Of a stretch of 61,824 nt of DNA, positions 26,880-35,430 are shown one piece after another. The stretch spans positions 1 through 61,824 of the forward strand of contig JBAZKM010000012.1 in the NCBI GenBank assembly GCA_041650805.1, in the 5' to 3' direction. The position numbers and the translations under genes are program-made. The number at the start of each line of letters is the position of its first letter. The stretch's first letter is position 1. Under the pieces are notes generated by a model, which was not told the DNA's origin, made no database searches, and worked only from the letters and a program-made list of their open reading frames with translations. This DNA is from Candidatus Omnitrophota bacterium. Its GTDB lineage: Bacteria > Omnitrophota > Gorgyraeia > 2-01-FULL-45-10.

Positions 26880-28055
26880 ATGAAGAATAGAAGATCGATC
26901 GCGCACGTCGATATGGACGCGTTCTTTGCCGCCATAGAGCAACGCGATGACCCGCGTTTACGCGGTAAGCCGGTAGTCGTCGGGTCGGACCCTAAAGGCG
27001 GCAGGGGCCGGGGGGTGGTCTCCACATGCTCTTACGAGGCGCGCCAGTTCGGCATACATTCGGCAATGCCCATCTCGACCGCCTATAAGATGTGCCCGGA
27101 TGCCGTCTTCCTGCCGGTCGATATGAAGAAATACGCGCGTGTCTCCGGCGAGATATACCGCATATTATATGATTTCACCCCTGACATAGAGCCGGTGAGC
27201 ATCGACGAAGCGTTCCTGGATATAACCGGGAGTTATCATCTCTTCGGTACGCCGTTCGAGACCTGCCTCCTTGTAAAATCGAGCATAAAAGATAAGACGG
27301 GGTTAACCGCATCCATAGGGCTTGCGCCGACAAAGATGGCGGCGAAGATCGCATCCGACCTGAAGAAACCCGACGGCGCCGTCGAAGTGACCGCCGGGGG
27401 GCTCCTCGATTTTCTACGGCCGCTCGATGTGCGGAAGATATGGGGGCTGGGCGAAAAGACCGAAAAGGCGCTGAACGAAATGGGCATAAGGACGATAGGC
27501 GACCTGGCCTGCCGTGACAGGGACGAGGTCGTATCTCTCTTCGGGCAGAACGGCGCCCATTTCTGGACGCTGGCAAACGGCATAGACGACCGTGAAGTCA
27601 CCTCGGATGCCGAAGCGAAGTCGATAAGCAATGAGACGACCTTCGAGGCCGATCTCTCGGACGACGATGTTATAGACGGTGCCCTTATGTGGCTTTCGGA
27701 GAGGGTCTCCGACCGTCTCCGGCGGGAAGGGCTGAAAGGGAGGACGATAACCCTTAAGATACGGCTTACCGGTTTCCAGACGTATACGAGGGCGTCGACC
27801 CTTTCCGAGTCGACGAACTTCTTCGATGTGATCTACGGGAAGATCAGTGAGATCTATCGCGGATTCGACAGGAAAGGGAAGAGGGTGCGTCTTGTGGGCG
27901 TGAAGGTCTCTAACCTTTCCGGATCAGGGTTCAGGGAGAGCCTCTTTGCCGATGCGTCAGACGGCAGGAAAGAAGAGATCCATAAGGCGCTCGATAAGAT
28001 AAAAGGGAAGTTCGGGGACGGGGCTATTTATAGGGCGGGGAGCAGGGCGTCATGA
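26880..28055 (+). CDS. dinB: DNA polymerase IV (Y-family translesion polymerase)
   Basis: An error-prone DNA polymerase that copies past lesions. The 391 aa start with IAHVDMDAFFAAIEQ (metal-binding Asp) and hold the steric-gate region, STCSYEARQFGI, the catalytic SIDEAFLD at about 105-112, TASIGLAPTKMAAKIASDLK, helix-hairpin-helix signatures (IWGLGEKTEKAL, IRTIGDLA) and a little-finger domain with KGRTITLKIRLTGFQTYTR. No C-terminal clamp-binding peptide of the QL-x-L-F type stands out. It follows the hexokinase stop by two bases and shares ATGA with the next gene, so it is expressed with the housekeeping operon. No LexA site was noticed. Confidence 0.95.
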   Translation: MKNRRSIAHVDMDAFFAAIEQRDDPRLRGKPVVVGSDPKGGRGRGVVSTCSYEARQFGIHSAMPISTAYKMCPDAVFLPVDMKKYARVSGEIYRILYDFTPDIEPVSIDEAFLDITGSYHLFGTPFETCLLVKSSIKDKTGLTASIGLAPTKMAAKIASDLKKPDGAVEVTAGGLLDFLRPLDVRKIWGLGEKTEKALNEMGIRTIGDLACRDRDEVVSLFGQNGAHFWTLANGIDDREVTSDAEAKSISNETTFEADLSDDDVIDGALMWLSERVSDRLRREGLKGRTITLKIRLTGFQTYTRASTLSESTNFFDVIYGKISEIYRGFDRKGKRVRLVGVKVSNLSGSGFRESLFADASDGRKEEIHKALDKIKGKFGDGAIYRAGSRAS

Positions 28056-29251
28056 GCATGGCCACGAAGCACTACGACGTTGCGATAGTAGGCGGGGGTG
28101 CTGCGGGAATTACCGCAGCAATAAGCGCTGCCAGAAAAGGCAACTCTGTCGTAATATGCGAAAAGATGCCGGGTATCGGCAAGAAGCTCCTTATCTCCGG
28201 TTCCGGCAGGTGTAATCTCTATAATGAAAAATTGGGCGAATCGTATTATAACCCGGCAGCCAGGCCGCTCGTCAGGTCTGTCCTCTCCAGGTTCGGTAAA
28301 GAGGAGATAGAGGATTTCTTCGGGGACCTCGGGTTGAAGATATATTACGAAGACGGGAGGGCCTTCCCGTTCACCAACCAGTCCTCATCCGTATTGAAGG
28401 TCCTGGAGATGGAACTGAAGAACCTGGGCACAGTGACAGAACTGAATTTTGATGCTAAAGGCATCGCGGACTCCGGCGCGGATCTTATCATCACTTCAAA
28501 AGACGGCAAGGGTGTTTCATGCCGCTCGCTCGTGATCGCCGGCGGCGGAAAGACGTATCCGGCGCTCGGCTCGGACGGAGGGTCTTACCGGCTGGCAGAG
28601 CGGTTCGGCCATACCGTTCTGGACCCGGTGCCGTCCGCAGTGCCGCTGGTGGCGAAAGATAAGATCATACATCTCCTGCAGGGGCAGAAGGTCAGTGCTC
28701 TCGCCCGTGGGGTCATAGGCGGTTCCGCGGTAGTCGAAGCGGACGGAGAAGTGCTCTTCACAAGATACGGCCTGTCCGGAACGGCCATCCTGGACATAAG
28801 CAGGAATATCTCGATAGCGATGAACAGGGAACGCAAAAGGGAGGTGTCTGTATCGCTCGACCTGGTGCCTTTCATGAGTAAAGAGGATCTTGAGAAGGAA
28901 TTGGACAAGCGCAGGCGCAGGGATGTGGTCGACGAAGAGCTGCTGGCCGGGTTGTTGCCGAATAAATTCGGAAGGGCCCTCAAGGATATCATTTCCGGGG
29001 AAGAGACAGGCCGCGCGGCAGGCACGCTTAAGGACCTGCGTTTCAGGATACTCGGGACGCGGGGATGGAATGAGGCGGAGTTTACCGCAGGCGGCATCGA
29101 TACGCGGGAAGTGATAGGGTCGACCCTGGGATCCATGATGAAGAAAGGGCTTTACTTTGCGGGTGAGGTCCTGGATGTAGACGGCGTGAGGGGCGGTTAT
29201 AACCTGGCGTGGGCATGGGCGTCGGGGTTCGTGGCGGGGCTTACGGAGTGA
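28052..29251 (+). CDS. HI0933/YhiN-family FAD-dependent oxidoreductase, copy 1
   Basis: A flavoprotein of the HI0933-like family. The 399 aa open with the dinucleotide-binding motif VAIVGGGAAGITAAISAA, then IGKKLLISGSGRCNL, the family signature, YYEDGRAFPFTNQSSSVL, VIAGGGKTYPALGSDGGS, and a closing FAD motif LYFAGEVLDVDGVRGGYNLAWAWASG. The exact substrate is unknown; some relatives act as flavin reductases or bile-acid enzymes, others have no assigned role. It starts four bases inside dinB (ATGA), so it is translationally coupled. It is followed by a paralogue after ten bases. Confidence 0.9.
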   Translation: MSMATKHYDVAIVGGGAAGITAAISAARKGNSVVICEKMPGIGKKLLISGSGRCNLYNEKLGESYYNPAARPLVRSVLSRFGKEEIEDFFGDLGLKIYYEDGRAFPFTNQSSSVLKVLEMELKNLGTVTELNFDAKGIADSGADLIITSKDGKGVSCRSLVIAGGGKTYPALGSDGGSYRLAERFGHTVLDPVPSAVPLVAKDKIIHLLQGQKVSALARGVIGGSAVVEADGEVLFTRYGLSGTAILDISRNISIAMNRERKREVSVSLDLVPFMSKEDLEKELDKRRRRDVVDEELLAGLLPNKFGRALKDIISGEETGRAAGTLKDLRFRILGTRGWNEAEFTAGGIDTREVIGSTLGSMMKKGLYFAGEVLDVDGVRGGYNLAWAWASGFVAGLTE

Positions 29252-29261
29252 TGATGATGCT

Positions 29262-30500
29262 ATGAAGTGTTATGACGTTGCGGTGATCGGAGGGGGCGCG
29301 GCGGGCACTATGGCAGCGATACGCGCCTCGCAGCTCAAAAAGAGCGTCCTCCTTGTCGAGCGCAATGATGCCATCGGCAGGAAGATCCTCCTTACCGGTA
29401 AGGGAAGGTGCAATGTCACCAACGCCGCCCCCATCGATACCTTTATAGAGAAGTTCGGGAGGCACGGGAGATTTCTGAGGACGGCATTTACCGCCTTCTC
29501 GAACGACGACCTGATAGACCTCTTCAGATCGACAGGGCTCGAGATGAAGATCGAGAGGCAGGGGCGCGTCTTCCCCGTGACCGACAGGTCCCGCTCCGTG
29601 ATAGAGGCATTGAAAAAACGCCTTGAAGAGAACGGGGTAGAGGTGCTTTGCAATGCGCGGGCCGGGAATATAAGCGCCGGGGATGGCCTCTTTCGGATCG
29701 ATCTGGGGGAGGCCGGAAAGGCAACGGCAAAAAAGGTCATACTGGCGACGGGCGGTGCTTCATATAAAGAGACGGGATCTACAGGGGACGGTTTCTCCAT
29801 CGCCGGCAGGTTTGGGCACAGGATAGAGCCGCTTAAGCCGGCGCTGGTGCCTCTCGTTACAAAAGAAAGATGGGTCAAGGAGCTTCAGGGGCTCTCGCTC
29901 GAGAATATACGGCTCACGTTCCGGTTCGGCAATAATAAGATAGTATCGGATATCGGAGAATTCATATTCACGCACTTCGGCGTATCCGGCCCCCTGGTCC
30001 TCGACCTGAGCGGCGATATCGTAACGGTCCTGGACGGGCATAAAGAGATAATGCTCTTCATAGACCTGAAGCCCGGGCTCACCGCAGAGCAGCTCGAGAA
30101 ACGGTTGTTGAACGAATTTAAGGCGGGCGGCAGCGCCCGCTTAAAGAGCATAATGAAGGGCCTTATGCCGCAACGGCTGATAACGGTCTTCCTCGATCTG
30201 TCCGGCGCCGACCCGGACAGGAAAGGAAGCCGGGTGACCCAGGACGAACGGCGTGCCATGATAAGGACGTTCAAGGCCTTTCCCCTCACCGTAACCGGCT
30301 CTCTGCCGATAGAGGAAGCGATGGTCACCGGGGGCGGTATTTCAACGAAAGAGATAGACCCGCGGACGATGGGGTCCAGGATCGTGCCCGGATTGTATTT
30401 TGCCGGAGAGATCATAGAAGGCGCGGCCTCAAGCGGCGGATACAATCTGCAGCAGGCCTTTTCAACCGGGTACCTTGCCGGAGAGAGCGCGGCCAGATGA
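29262..30500 (+). CDS. HI0933/YhiN-family FAD-dependent oxidoreductase, copy 2
   Basis: Second flavoprotein of the same family, 412 aa, with VAVIGGGAAGTMAAIRAS, IGRKILLTGKGRCNVTN, RQGRVFPVTDRSRSVIEAL, ILATGGASYKETGSTGDG, and GLYFAGEIIEGAASSGGYNLQQAFSTGYLAG. It keeps the family motifs in the same order as its neighbour, but the two are clearly diverged, so this is an old tandem duplication or the capture of a second subfamily. It shares ATGA with the following glycosyltransferase gene. Function is unknown; a cytosolic redox role is inferred from the fold only. Confidence 0.9.
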   Translation: MKCYDVAVIGGGAAGTMAAIRASQLKKSVLLVERNDAIGRKILLTGKGRCNVTNAAPIDTFIEKFGRHGRFLRTAFTAFSNDDLIDLFRSTGLEMKIERQGRVFPVTDRSRSVIEALKKRLEENGVEVLCNARAGNISAGDGLFRIDLGEAGKATAKKVILATGGASYKETGSTGDGFSIAGRFGHRIEPLKPALVPLVTKERWVKELQGLSLENIRLTFRFGNNKIVSDIGEFIFTHFGVSGPLVLDLSGDIVTVLDGHKEIMLFIDLKPGLTAEQLEKRLLNEFKAGGSARLKSIMKGLMPQRLITVFLDLSGADPDRKGSRVTQDERRAMIRTFKAFPLTVTGSLPIEEAMVTGGGISTKEIDPRTMGSRIVPGLYFAGEIIEGAASSGGYNLQQAFSTGYLAGESAAR

Positions 30501-32191
30501 ATAATGCCATACAGGCCCCGCGGACAAAAAAGTATCTCTTTTTGATCTCGGCGCTTATCCTCTTCCACGCGCTGAGCAATTATTTCTGGATACGATTTGA
30601 TCATGAAGGCCTGGGAGAGGATGTCGCTCCTCAAATCGCCGTAGTCGTCGATATGCATGGAAAGCTCAGTGAGATATTATCATCCGGGAGAAGCATCCCC
30701 GGTAAGATCTTCCTGACACAGCGCCTCGCCTCTTCCTATTTCTCTTTCGCCTCGCCGTTTTTATATAACCCCCACTGGCCGCTCTTTGTACATTTTGTCA
30801 CCGCGTTCATATCCATACCTTTCGATGGCGAAACGCTGTTCTTCTTTATCAGGTTTTCGAATATTTTTTACATGGCCGTCATTATAGTAAGCATATATCT
30901 GCTCGGGAAGGCGCTCCATAGCCGGGAAGCGGGTATGGCAGCCGCTTATCTTGTATCCCTCTATCCGGCGGTCTTCAATCTCTCTCGTAAGTTCGGCACG
31001 GACCTTCCGCTGGTGTCTATAGTATGCGCGGGGGTCTATTTTCTTTTAAAGACGGACAGGTTCCGCAGTAAGGGATATAGCGCGATATTCGGGATATGTT
31101 TCGGTATCGGGCTGCTTATAAAAGCAACCTGCCTATTTTTTATAATAGGGCCGCTCCTATATATTCTCGTTACAGGATCAAAAGAAGGTGCCTGGAGGTC
31201 TCGGACGATCAAAAATGTCGTCTTTTCGATGTTGATAGCGTTCTTCATATCATGGACGTGGTGGTCAAGATTGGTCCTGGCCCCATATCGCCCGGACCCG
31301 AGATATATAGGCATGTTCTTATTCGAGGGTATGAACACCGTGTTGAAGTATAGTGACCTGCCATTTTGGGACCAGGTCTTCTATTATGCAAAAGCTATGG
31401 TGCTGAACATCTCTCCCGTATTTTTTATTATTTTTTTGACAGGGCTATTTTTTTATATAAGAAAGATGAACAGAAAAAATTGGCCCATCCCGCTTTACTG
31501 GCTCTTCGTCTCGCATATACTGCTCTCTCTGATATTCGCGCGTAGGGAGAGATACCTGTTCCCGGTCTTTGGCGCCGTTGTTTTGATATCTTCTATAGGA
31601 TTGATGGAGTCACCTTTCAAAAAAACGGCAAGATACATTTTAGCGCTGGCCGTGATATTCGGATTTTTGCAATATTTCGTCCTGAGTTATTTTATAACGC
31701 CGCCGCCTAATTATATTTCTCCAGAGTATTATTACATGCCCGAGATCAACAACCACTATGCCGTTATAAAGAGTTTCGATTCGATCATCCGGGGATACGG
31801 ACCGGTAGATAAGACCATCGGTATTATGGAAGAATTTTATATGTCCGGAGACAGGTGCATCCGGTTAAGCAATTTTTTGAGAGTTGCCTGCGGCGATAAC
31901 TATTCGGTCTTCTTGAGTAACGGCGGCTCCGACCCTCCGCAGATGAGCGATAAATTTTTGTCGGATGTAGACAGGTTCGACTTTTTAATAGCATTTGCAA
32001 GACGCTCGAAAGATCCGGATTTTTCCGGCCTGGTAAAATCGATGAATAAGTCCGGTAATGCGACGGCGGAAGGTAAGATAGCGCGGCTCAAGCAATTCAA
32101 GATATTAAAGAGGGAGACGCTGATGCCGGAGAGGGTCGGCATATTTCTTTTGCAGAACAATGCGAGTGCTGAACAGGATAAGGGGGAATAA
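30497..32191 (+). CDS. Membrane glycosyltransferase, GT39/ArnT-like
   Basis: A polytopic membrane protein of 564 aa with about ten to twelve hydrophobic segments and the layout of dolichyl/undecaprenyl-phosphate-sugar transferases (GT-C fold). An early acidic loop (FDHEGLGEDVAPQ, residues about 36-48) sits where GT39 enzymes place the catalytic Asp. A later AARRERYLFP-type cytoplasmic loop (RRERYLFPVFG) is typical. The C-terminal soluble part (about 400-564) is not assigned. It probably moves a sugar from a lipid carrier to protein or envelope glycan on the outer face of the inner membrane. Donor and acceptor are unknown. It overlaps the preceding gene by ATGA. Confidence 0.75.
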   Translation: MNNAIQAPRTKKYLFLISALILFHALSNYFWIRFDHEGLGEDVAPQIAVVVDMHGKLSEILSSGRSIPGKIFLTQRLASSYFSFASPFLYNPHWPLFVHFVTAFISIPFDGETLFFFIRFSNIFYMAVIIVSIYLLGKALHSREAGMAAAYLVSLYPAVFNLSRKFGTDLPLVSIVCAGVYFLLKTDRFRSKGYSAIFGICFGIGLLIKATCLFFIIGPLLYILVTGSKEGAWRSRTIKNVVFSMLIAFFISWTWWSRLVLAPYRPDPRYIGMFLFEGMNTVLKYSDLPFWDQVFYYAKAMVLNISPVFFIIFLTGLFFYIRKMNRKNWPIPLYWLFVSHILLSLIFARRERYLFPVFGAVVLISSIGLMESPFKKTARYILALAVIFGFLQYFVLSYFITPPPNYISPEYYYMPEINNHYAVIKSFDSIIRGYGPVDKTIGIMEEFYMSGDRCIRLSNFLRVACGDNYSVFLSNGGSDPPQMSDKFLSDVDRFDFLIAFARRSKDPDFSGLVKSMNKSGNATAEGKIARLKQFKILKRETLMPERVGIFLLQNNASAEQDKGE

Positions 32192-32195
32192 GGAT

Positions 32196-32771
32196 ATGCG
32201 CAGGATAATCTTGGCGTCAAGGTCGAAGGCGAGGAGGGAGTTACTTAAGCGGATAGGGCTGAAGTTCATAACGGCCGGATCGGATGCAGTGGAACGGCGT
32301 AAATTGATAGGCAGTTGCAGCAGCCTTGTCACAGGTAATGCCCTTGCGAAGGCGCGTGATGTGTCAAAGAGGTTCAGGTCGGGTGTCGTGATCGCCGCCG
32401 ATACCGTGGTGCTGGTAGGGAAGAAGATCGTAGGGAAGCCGAAGGACCTGAAAGACGCTTTCAATACGCTGAAACTGCTTTCGCGAAGGCCGCAGTGGGT
32501 CTATACCGGGATCGCCGTTATAGATATAGATAAGGATAGGGTCTTCACCGGATACGAGAAGACGAAGGTATATGTATACCGCCTGACCGGTCGGCAGATA
32601 ATGAGTTATTTCCGGAAGGTCTCGCCCCTGGATAAGGCCGGCAGTTTCGATATCCAGGGCCTGGGAGGGGTATTCATAGACAGGATAGAGGGTTGTTTCT
32701 ATAACGTAGTGGGCCTGCCGCTGGCAAAACTGGCGAAGATGCTGGAGAAGACGGGTGTTTCCATCTTCTGA
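32196..32771 (+). CDS. maf: Maf family nucleoside-triphosphate pyrophosphatase
   Basis: Hydrolyses non-canonical or pyrimidine NTPs to monophosphates. The 191 aa hold the Maf motifs: IILASRSKARRELLKRIGL at the start, AADTVVLVGKKIVGKP with the catalytic Asp (about 68-83), and DKAGSFDIQGLGG plus FYNVVGLPLAKL near the end. I chose the ATG at 32196 because an AGGGGG stretch lies upstream (32180-32185) and the protein then begins exactly at the family's conserved start. An ATG at 32160 would lie inside the previous gene. It is the last gene of the rluA-like operon. Confidence 0.9.
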   Translation: MRRIILASRSKARRELLKRIGLKFITAGSDAVERRKLIGSCSSLVTGNALAKARDVSKRFRSGVVIAADTVVLVGKKIVGKPKDLKDAFNTLKLLSRRPQWVYTGIAVIDIDKDRVFTGYEKTKVYVYRLTGRQIMSYFRKVSPLDKAGSFDIQGLGGVFIDRIEGCFYNVVGLPLAKLAKMLEKTGVSIF

Positions 32772-32787
32772 TATGGCTACAAATCAT

Positions 32788-32816
32788 TTTACAGATGGTG
32801 ATTTATGTATTATCAT
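32788..32816 (+). promoter_or_regulatory. Sigma70-like promoter of the CHASE kinase operon
   Basis: TTTACA (32788-32793), a 17-base spacer and TATCAT (32811-32816) in the 74-bp gap after maf. Predicted transcription starts near 32823, which makes a GTG start at 32822 unlikely for the next gene. Confidence 0.5.
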
Positions 32817-32845
32817 GCTAAGTGGCTAAGCGAAAAGGCGGGATC

Positions 32846-35005
32846 ATGGCAGTGAATAAGAACCATCGACAGGGCGTCTCTAGGGTAGCGATATCCGCGC
32901 TCGTAGCCGGCCTGGCGCTCTCTTTTGCCCTCTTCAGGGTTACATCCGAATGGGAAAGAGAAAAGATCGCGGCAGAATTCCATCTGCATGCGGAAGACCG
33001 CACCGACCTGTTAAAGGATAAGAGCGAAGACCTGGTAGAGGCATTGCATGTCATCTCCGCGTTATACGAAAGCAGCGAAGAGATAGAGCGCGATGAGTTC
33101 CATATCTTTGTGCAGGGACTGCTTTCGAAAAACCCGTACATCTTCGAGATAGAGTGGCTGCCGCGTGTCCGGGATACGGAGCGGCTCCTCTATGAAGAGG
33201 CAGCGCAAAGAGACGGCCTCTCCGGCTTTTTCATAAGTGAACCGGATGAAGACGGCCGTTTCATAAGGTCGGGGAAGCGCGAGGAGTATTTTCCCGTTTA
33301 CTATTCGGAATCTTCAAATGATGCGGCTGGCACGATATCGGGGTTTGACGTTTCCACGAACCCGGCGCGCCGGGCCGCGATCGAGAAGGCGCGCGATACA
33401 GGATCTCCGGTCGCTACCGGCCGCCTACGCCTTATAAGAAGACCCGGAGAAGGGTTTGCCCTCCGCGTCTTTCTGCCAATATACCGCAACGGAAGACCGC
33501 ATGAGAGCGTCGAAGAGAGACGCGCAAACCTTGCAGGTTTCGTCTCGGCGCTTATATATATACCCGATTTCGTCGAGATCGCCCTGAATAAGGTGAGGTC
33601 TGAAGGCGTCAATATCTATATATATGACAGGTCTTCCGGCAGGGGAGAACAATTTATATATTTTCACAGGTCGCGTATCACGAAAGATAATATACCTCCT
33701 CCGCCCGGTGATCCGGAAGAACTCAAGAGGCGGTCAGGTTTTGCGAAAGAGCTGATAATATATCTCGCGGACAGGGAATGGTCGGTCAGCTGCCTGCCTA
33801 CGTCAGAATTTATAAGCGCGCACAGGAGATGGGCATCGTGGCTTGTGCTGTTCGTGGGCGTCCTGCTCTCTCTGTTATTGGCCGTCTACCTGTCCGGCGT
33901 CCTGACACGGACCGCCAAGGTCGAGACGCTGATCAAAGAGAGGACCTCCGAGTTACAGCGATCCGAAGAGAAGTACAGGGCCCTATTCGATTTCAACAGC
34001 TCCATACTTAAGATCATACCGTTCGGCATGGATATCGTCGACGAGGACTGCAATATACTCTATATCAATGATAAGTTCGAATCGATGTTCGGCAAGGAGG
34101 CCATAGGGAAGAAGTGCTGGTCCCTTTACAAGGATAACTGGGTCCAGTGCGAAGAGTGCCCTCTCAAGGGCGGTATTGAAGTCGGGGAGATGAGGAACGC
34201 GGAAGCGGATGGAGTGCTGGGCGGGAAGACGTTCCAGATAATACATACGGGAGTCATCTTCAACGGCAAGAAATCCGTTATGGAGATATTCATAGATATC
34301 ACCGAGAGAAAAGAGGTGGAGCGGCTCAAAGACGAATTCGTCTCTACCGTTTCCCATGAGCTCCGCACACCGCTCTCCATCACAAAAGAGGGTATAAGCC
34401 TCGTACTGGACGGCATACCGGGTGAGATAAATGAAAAGCAGAGTAATATACTGACGGTGGCGAAGAGCAATATAGACCGTCTGGCGAGGATCATAGACAG
34501 TCTCCTCGATATTTCGAAGATCGAATCCGGTAAAGTAGGGCTGAGGAAGAGCCTGACCGATATAGGCGCCCTGATAAAGCAGGTCGTCGCCTCATTTGAG
34601 CCGGCAGTTAAGAAAAAAGGCCTGGATATCAGGACGGATCTGCCGGAGGGCGCGATGCGGTCAAACGTGGATACCGACAGCATAGTGCAGGTACTGACAA
34701 ATCTCCTCAGTAACGCGGTCAAGTTCACCGAAAAAGGGCATATAGTGATAGCCGCCGGTATATCGGATAATGAAGTGCGATGCTCTGTAGCGGACACAGG
34801 CATAGGTATCGCCGGCGAAAATATGCCGAAACTGTTCAATAAATTTCAGCAGTTCGGGCGTACTGCCGGGAGAGGGGAGAAGGGTACGGGGCTGGGACTT
34901 TCGATAGCCAAAAGGATAATCGAGATGCACAACGGTAAGATGTGGGCGGAGAGCGAGCCCGGTAAAGGTACAAAATTCACGTTTACATTGCCCCTGGGGC
35001 AGTGA
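32846..35005 (+). CDS. CHASE-PAS sensor histidine kinase
   Basis: A membrane sensor kinase of 719 aa. TM1 is at about 13-30, followed by an extracytoplasmic CHASE domain (about 55-290), TM2 at about 330-353 (WLVLFVGVLLSLLLAVYL), then a PAS domain (about 371-488) with the Cys pair CEECPLKGG. The dimerisation domain carries VSHELRTPLS with the phospho-His at about 502. The ATPase domain has the N-box LTNLLSNAVKF, DTGIGIAGENMPKLF and GTGLGLSIAKRI. CHASE domains bind small extracellular ligands; the ligand here is unknown. The next gene, a receiver-only protein, is its likely partner and overlaps closely. ATG 32846 was chosen over GTG 32822 because the promoter lies directly upstream. Confidence 0.9.
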   Translation: MAVNKNHRQGVSRVAISALVAGLALSFALFRVTSEWEREKIAAEFHLHAEDRTDLLKDKSEDLVEALHVISALYESSEEIERDEFHIFVQGLLSKNPYIFEIEWLPRVRDTERLLYEEAAQRDGLSGFFISEPDEDGRFIRSGKREEYFPVYYSESSNDAAGTISGFDVSTNPARRAAIEKARDTGSPVATGRLRLIRRPGEGFALRVFLPIYRNGRPHESVEERRANLAGFVSALIYIPDFVEIALNKVRSEGVNIYIYDRSSGRGEQFIYFHRSRITKDNIPPPPGDPEELKRRSGFAKELIIYLADREWSVSCLPTSEFISAHRRWASWLVLFVGVLLSLLLAVYLSGVLTRTAKVETLIKERTSELQRSEEKYRALFDFNSSILKIIPFGMDIVDEDCNILYINDKFESMFGKEAIGKKCWSLYKDNWVQCEECPLKGGIEVGEMRNAEADGVLGGKTFQIIHTGVIFNGKKSVMEIFIDITERKEVERLKDEFVSTVSHELRTPLSITKEGISLVLDGIPGEINEKQSNILTVAKSNIDRLARIIDSLLDISKIESGKVGLRKSLTDIGALIKQVVASFEPAVKKKGLDIRTDLPEGAMRSNVDTDSIVQVLTNLLSNAVKFTEKGHIVIAAGISDNEVRCSVADTGIGIAGENMPKLFNKFQQFGRTAGRGEKGTGLGLSIAKRIIEMHNGKMWAESEPGKGTKFTFTLPLGQ

Positions 35006-35015
35006 GCGGCAAAAC

Positions 35016-35020
35016 GGAGG
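35016..35020 (+). promoter_or_regulatory. Shine-Dalgarno GGAGG deciding the response-regulator start
   Basis: GGAGG lies five bases before ATG 35026, favouring it over the in-frame GTG at 35002 that overlaps the kinase stop. Confidence 0.7.
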
Positions 35021-35025
35021 CCTTT

Positions 35026-35412
35026 ATGGCAAAGAAGAAGATACTGGTGGTAGATGATGAGCTCGATTTTTTGAAGATAATGAGTATACGGTTAGAGGCA
35101 AGCGGCTACGAAGTAGTTACGGCCTCAAACGGCAAAGAGGCATTGGCGATCATAAGATCCGGCAGGCCGGACGCGGTGCTCCTCGATATATTGATGCCCG
35201 ACCTGAGCGGGCTCGAGGTCCTCAAAAAGATAAGGAAGACGGACAAGAAGCTGCCGGTATTCATGATCACGGCATTTTCCAGCGACGAACGCTTTAAGGT
35301 GGCAAATAAGTTGAGCGCCTCCGGTTTTATCGTAAAGACGGGAGACCTCAAGGACGAAGTCGACAGCATAACCAGCGCCCTGGACCTGGCCGGCAAATAT
35401 AAGGCGAGATAG
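35026..35412 (+). CDS. Single-domain response regulator (CheY-like receiver)
   Basis: A receiver domain of 128 aa with no output domain. KILVVDDELDFLKIM gives the acidic pocket, and VLLDILMPDLSG holds the phospho-acceptor Asp at about 52. MITAFS is in the switch-Thr/Ser position, and FIVKTGDL has the conserved Lys but Thr in place of the usual Pro after it. With no DNA-binding domain, it must pass phosphate or act by protein contact. It lies 20 bases past the CHASE-PAS kinase, its likely partner. Confidence 0.92.
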   Translation: MAKKKILVVDDELDFLKIMSIRLEASGYEVVTASNGKEALAIIRSGRPDAVLLDILMPDLSGLEVLKKIRKTDKKLPVFMITAFSSDERFKVANKLSASGFIVKTGDLKDEVDSITSALDLAGKYKAR

Positions 35413-35430
35413 GCAGGTCTGTAACATATA

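Noticed and set aside
32822..32845. GTG start for the CHASE kinase
   Set aside because: It would coincide with the predicted transcription start and has no ribosome site; ATG 32846 keeps the full first membrane helix.
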